Shown piece after piece: positions 31,940-33,093 of a stretch of 33,093 bases of DNA. Position 1 is the first letter of the stretch. Each line of letters opens with the position of its first letter. This DNA is from UBA6136 sp964386975 (GTDB taxonomy: Bacteria > Pseudomonadota > Gammaproteobacteria > Methylococcales > Methylococcaceae), in assembly GCA_964386975.1 (NCBI GenBank), contig CAYLUS010000023.1, positions 1 through 33,093 of the forward strand, written 5' to 3'. A program made the translations under genes and the position numbers. Below the pieces are notes generated by a model. The model searched no databases. It was given only the letters and a program-made list of their open reading frames with translations, and was not told the DNA's origin.

Positions 31940-32208
31940 CAGCAGAAAGTATCGGATCAATAATAATGGCTAGTATTGCTCTAGCATTTCATCCGAAGTG
32001 GGGTATAGCCATGGTAGGTGCTCGCTTTTGGCGTTGGCATATTTTCTCTGTGACCAGCCTCCATTCTTAGTTTCGGGTTGAAACTGAGGGGCTCAAGACC
32101 AAAAGCGGGTTTGATCGGGCCATAGTGGCGCTGAAAACCTCACAAAGCCAACTGGCCTAACTTATAAATTGGGTCAGGGAAGACTCATGTGACTGGCGCC
32201 AAAGAGGA

Positions 32209-32788
32209 GTGGCCGCTGAAGTCCAGTTGCCGCCCGGATATCGAATTGTTTGGAGCGGACAGTTTGAGAATCAGCAGCGGGCCATGAAGCGATTGTCAGT
32301 CATCGTACCGATCAGTCTGACACTGATATTCGTGCTCTTAATTCTGGGCTTTTCAGTCCGTGCGTAACGCGTCCTTTATTTTGCTTAATGTGCCATTTTC
32401 AATGATTGGCGGGCTCGTTGCCTTGTGGTTAACCGGTATCAATCTCAGTGTTTCTGCAGCCGTTGGTTTCATTGCCTTGTTTGGTATTGCCGTTCAAAAC
32501 GGAGTCATCCTAGTTCCTGCCCTCAATGGGCTGGTGAGGGAGGGGCTGGATCTTGATGAGGCCGTTGTAATTGGCGCGACTGGCCGTTTTAGGCCTGTTG
32601 TCATGACGGCGTTGATGGCAATGCTGGGTTTACTCTCGGCGGCGCTTTCATCAGGTGTCGGATCAGAGACCGCCAGGCCATTTGCTGTTGTGATTATCGG
32701 CGGCCTGGTTTCAGCCACACTTCTAACCCTAACGGTTTTGCCCTTGATCTACCGATACTTCGAGGCTGACTGCCATCGGGCAGGATGA
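32209..32788 (+). pseudogene. 3' remnant of a CusA/CzcA-type heavy-metal RND efflux pump gene
   Basis: About 190 residues of the C-terminal end of an inner-membrane RND transporter (full members about 1040). In frame 1, 32209-32364 reads VAAEVQLPPGYRIVWSGQFE...ISLTLIFVLLILGFSVRA then a stop. In frame 2, from about 32363, it continues NASFILLNVPFSMIGGLVALWLTGINLS... to the stop at 32788. Removing four bases (GCGT, about 32362-32365) restores SVRNASFILL, so a 4-bp insertion is the likely lesion. The first 80 percent of the gene is absent. No start region or adaptor genes remain. Confidence 0.85.
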
Positions 32789-32798
32789 CGTAATTGAA

Positions 32799-33093
32799 AG
32801 TTGGAGTTGGTCGATAAGCCGGGTTCTGTCTTGGACAGTCATTCATCTGGGACGCATTTCACAATACGCCTCGAGCGACCTACCCGGGAGCCGTGCGGAC
32901 CACACGTGCGGCATGCCGCTGCCCCCCTATTTGGTCTTGCTCCGGACGGGGTTTACCCTGCCACCCCCGTTGCCGGGAGCGCGGTGCGCTCTTACCGCAC
33001 CATTTCACCCTTACCCCCATACTGGGGCGGTATATTTTCTGTGGCACTTTCCGTAGGCTCACGCCTCCCAGGCGTTACCTGGCGTCCTGTCCT
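32799..33093 (-). ncRNA. rnpB: RNase P RNA, bacterial type A, 3' part (5' end beyond the window)
   Basis: On the minus strand the conserved segments appear in order: GTGCCACAGAAAA, ATACCGCC, GGTAAGGGTGAAATGGTGCG, AGATGAATGACTGTCC, and the 3' end ACAGAACCCGGCTTATCG. It is the catalytic RNA that matures the 5' ends of tRNAs. The 3' boundary was placed by analogy with the E. coli RNA end (about 14 nt after CTTATC). The 5' part, with the first conserved strand of P4, lies past position 33093. Confidence 0.94.

Larger units (their letters stand above)
31718..32208. other. 491-bp intergenic stretch upstream of dabA
   Basis: No gene found. It holds the candidate sigma-54 promoter (31776-31791), a TGCCGA/TCGGCA inverted repeat just upstream of it (31791-31834), and the palindrome at 31924-31939. 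The rightmost 200 bp may contain further worn remnants of the RND gene, but I could not align any. Confidence 0.6.

Noticed and set aside
32360..32788. Intact small 142-residue membrane protein
   Set aside because: It is the frame-shifted tail of an RND pump: the 150 bp just upstream in another frame encode the adjoining pump sequence.

Overview
The window looks like chromosomal DNA of a gammaproteobacterium or a close relative (Acidithiobacillia-like is possible). The core genes rep, ubiK, ratA, darP, rplM-rpsI and rnpB are of that type, and all three tRNA genes carry an encoded CCA end. A SorAB-type sulfite dehydrogenase and a DabAB inorganic-carbon transporter together suggest a chemolithoautotrophic sulfur oxidiser. 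That lifestyle is inferred: no RuBisCO, carboxysome or sox gene lies in the window. GC content looks moderate by eye (roughly low fifties percent) and was not computed. No CRISPR array, complete insertion sequence or prophage was seen.

Layout. 1-4.5 kb (minus strand): tRNA-Arg(CCG), rep helicase, ubiK, a coupled DUF2092/DUF6515 envelope pair, and tRNA-Arg(CCT). 4.7-9.8 kb (plus strand): ratA, darP, a WecA-type glycosyl-phosphate transferase, a WbpM/FlaA1-type sugar-nucleotide dehydratase, then rplM-rpsI-tRNA-Gln behind a good sigma-70 promoter and closed by a strong terminator. 9.8-12.4 kb: an accessory-looking stretch with a secreted orphan protein, a periplasmic Ntn-hydrolase of the penicillin V acylase/bile salt hydrolase family, and two long non-coding gaps. 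12.4-15.1 kb: two convergent ion-channel genes (MscS family and bestrophin). 15.2-16.9 kb: sorA-sorB. 17-25.2 kb: small envelope, stress and sensory genes, including a BLUF blue-light receptor, a Ysc84-type lipoprotein, a NamZ/DUF1343 protein with a DOMON-like partner, and a TerC-UspA overlapping pair.

25.4-31.8 kb (minus strand) is the most interesting region: an apparent operon dabA, dabB, an NtrC-type sigma-54 response regulator, an 18-codon leader ORF and a small c-type cytochrome, with gaps of about 40 bp between successive members. A candidate sigma-54 promoter (GG-N10-GC) lies 58 bp upstream of the dabA start codon, and a perfect 16-bp palindrome lies about 130 bp further upstream. The reading offered here is a two-component, sigma-54-controlled inorganic-carbon uptake operon that encodes its own activator. 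No sensor kinase is in the window.

The right end holds a decayed 3' fragment of a CusA/CzcA-type RND efflux gene with a 4-bp frameshift, followed by the 3' part of rnpB (RNase P RNA, minus strand) running off the window.
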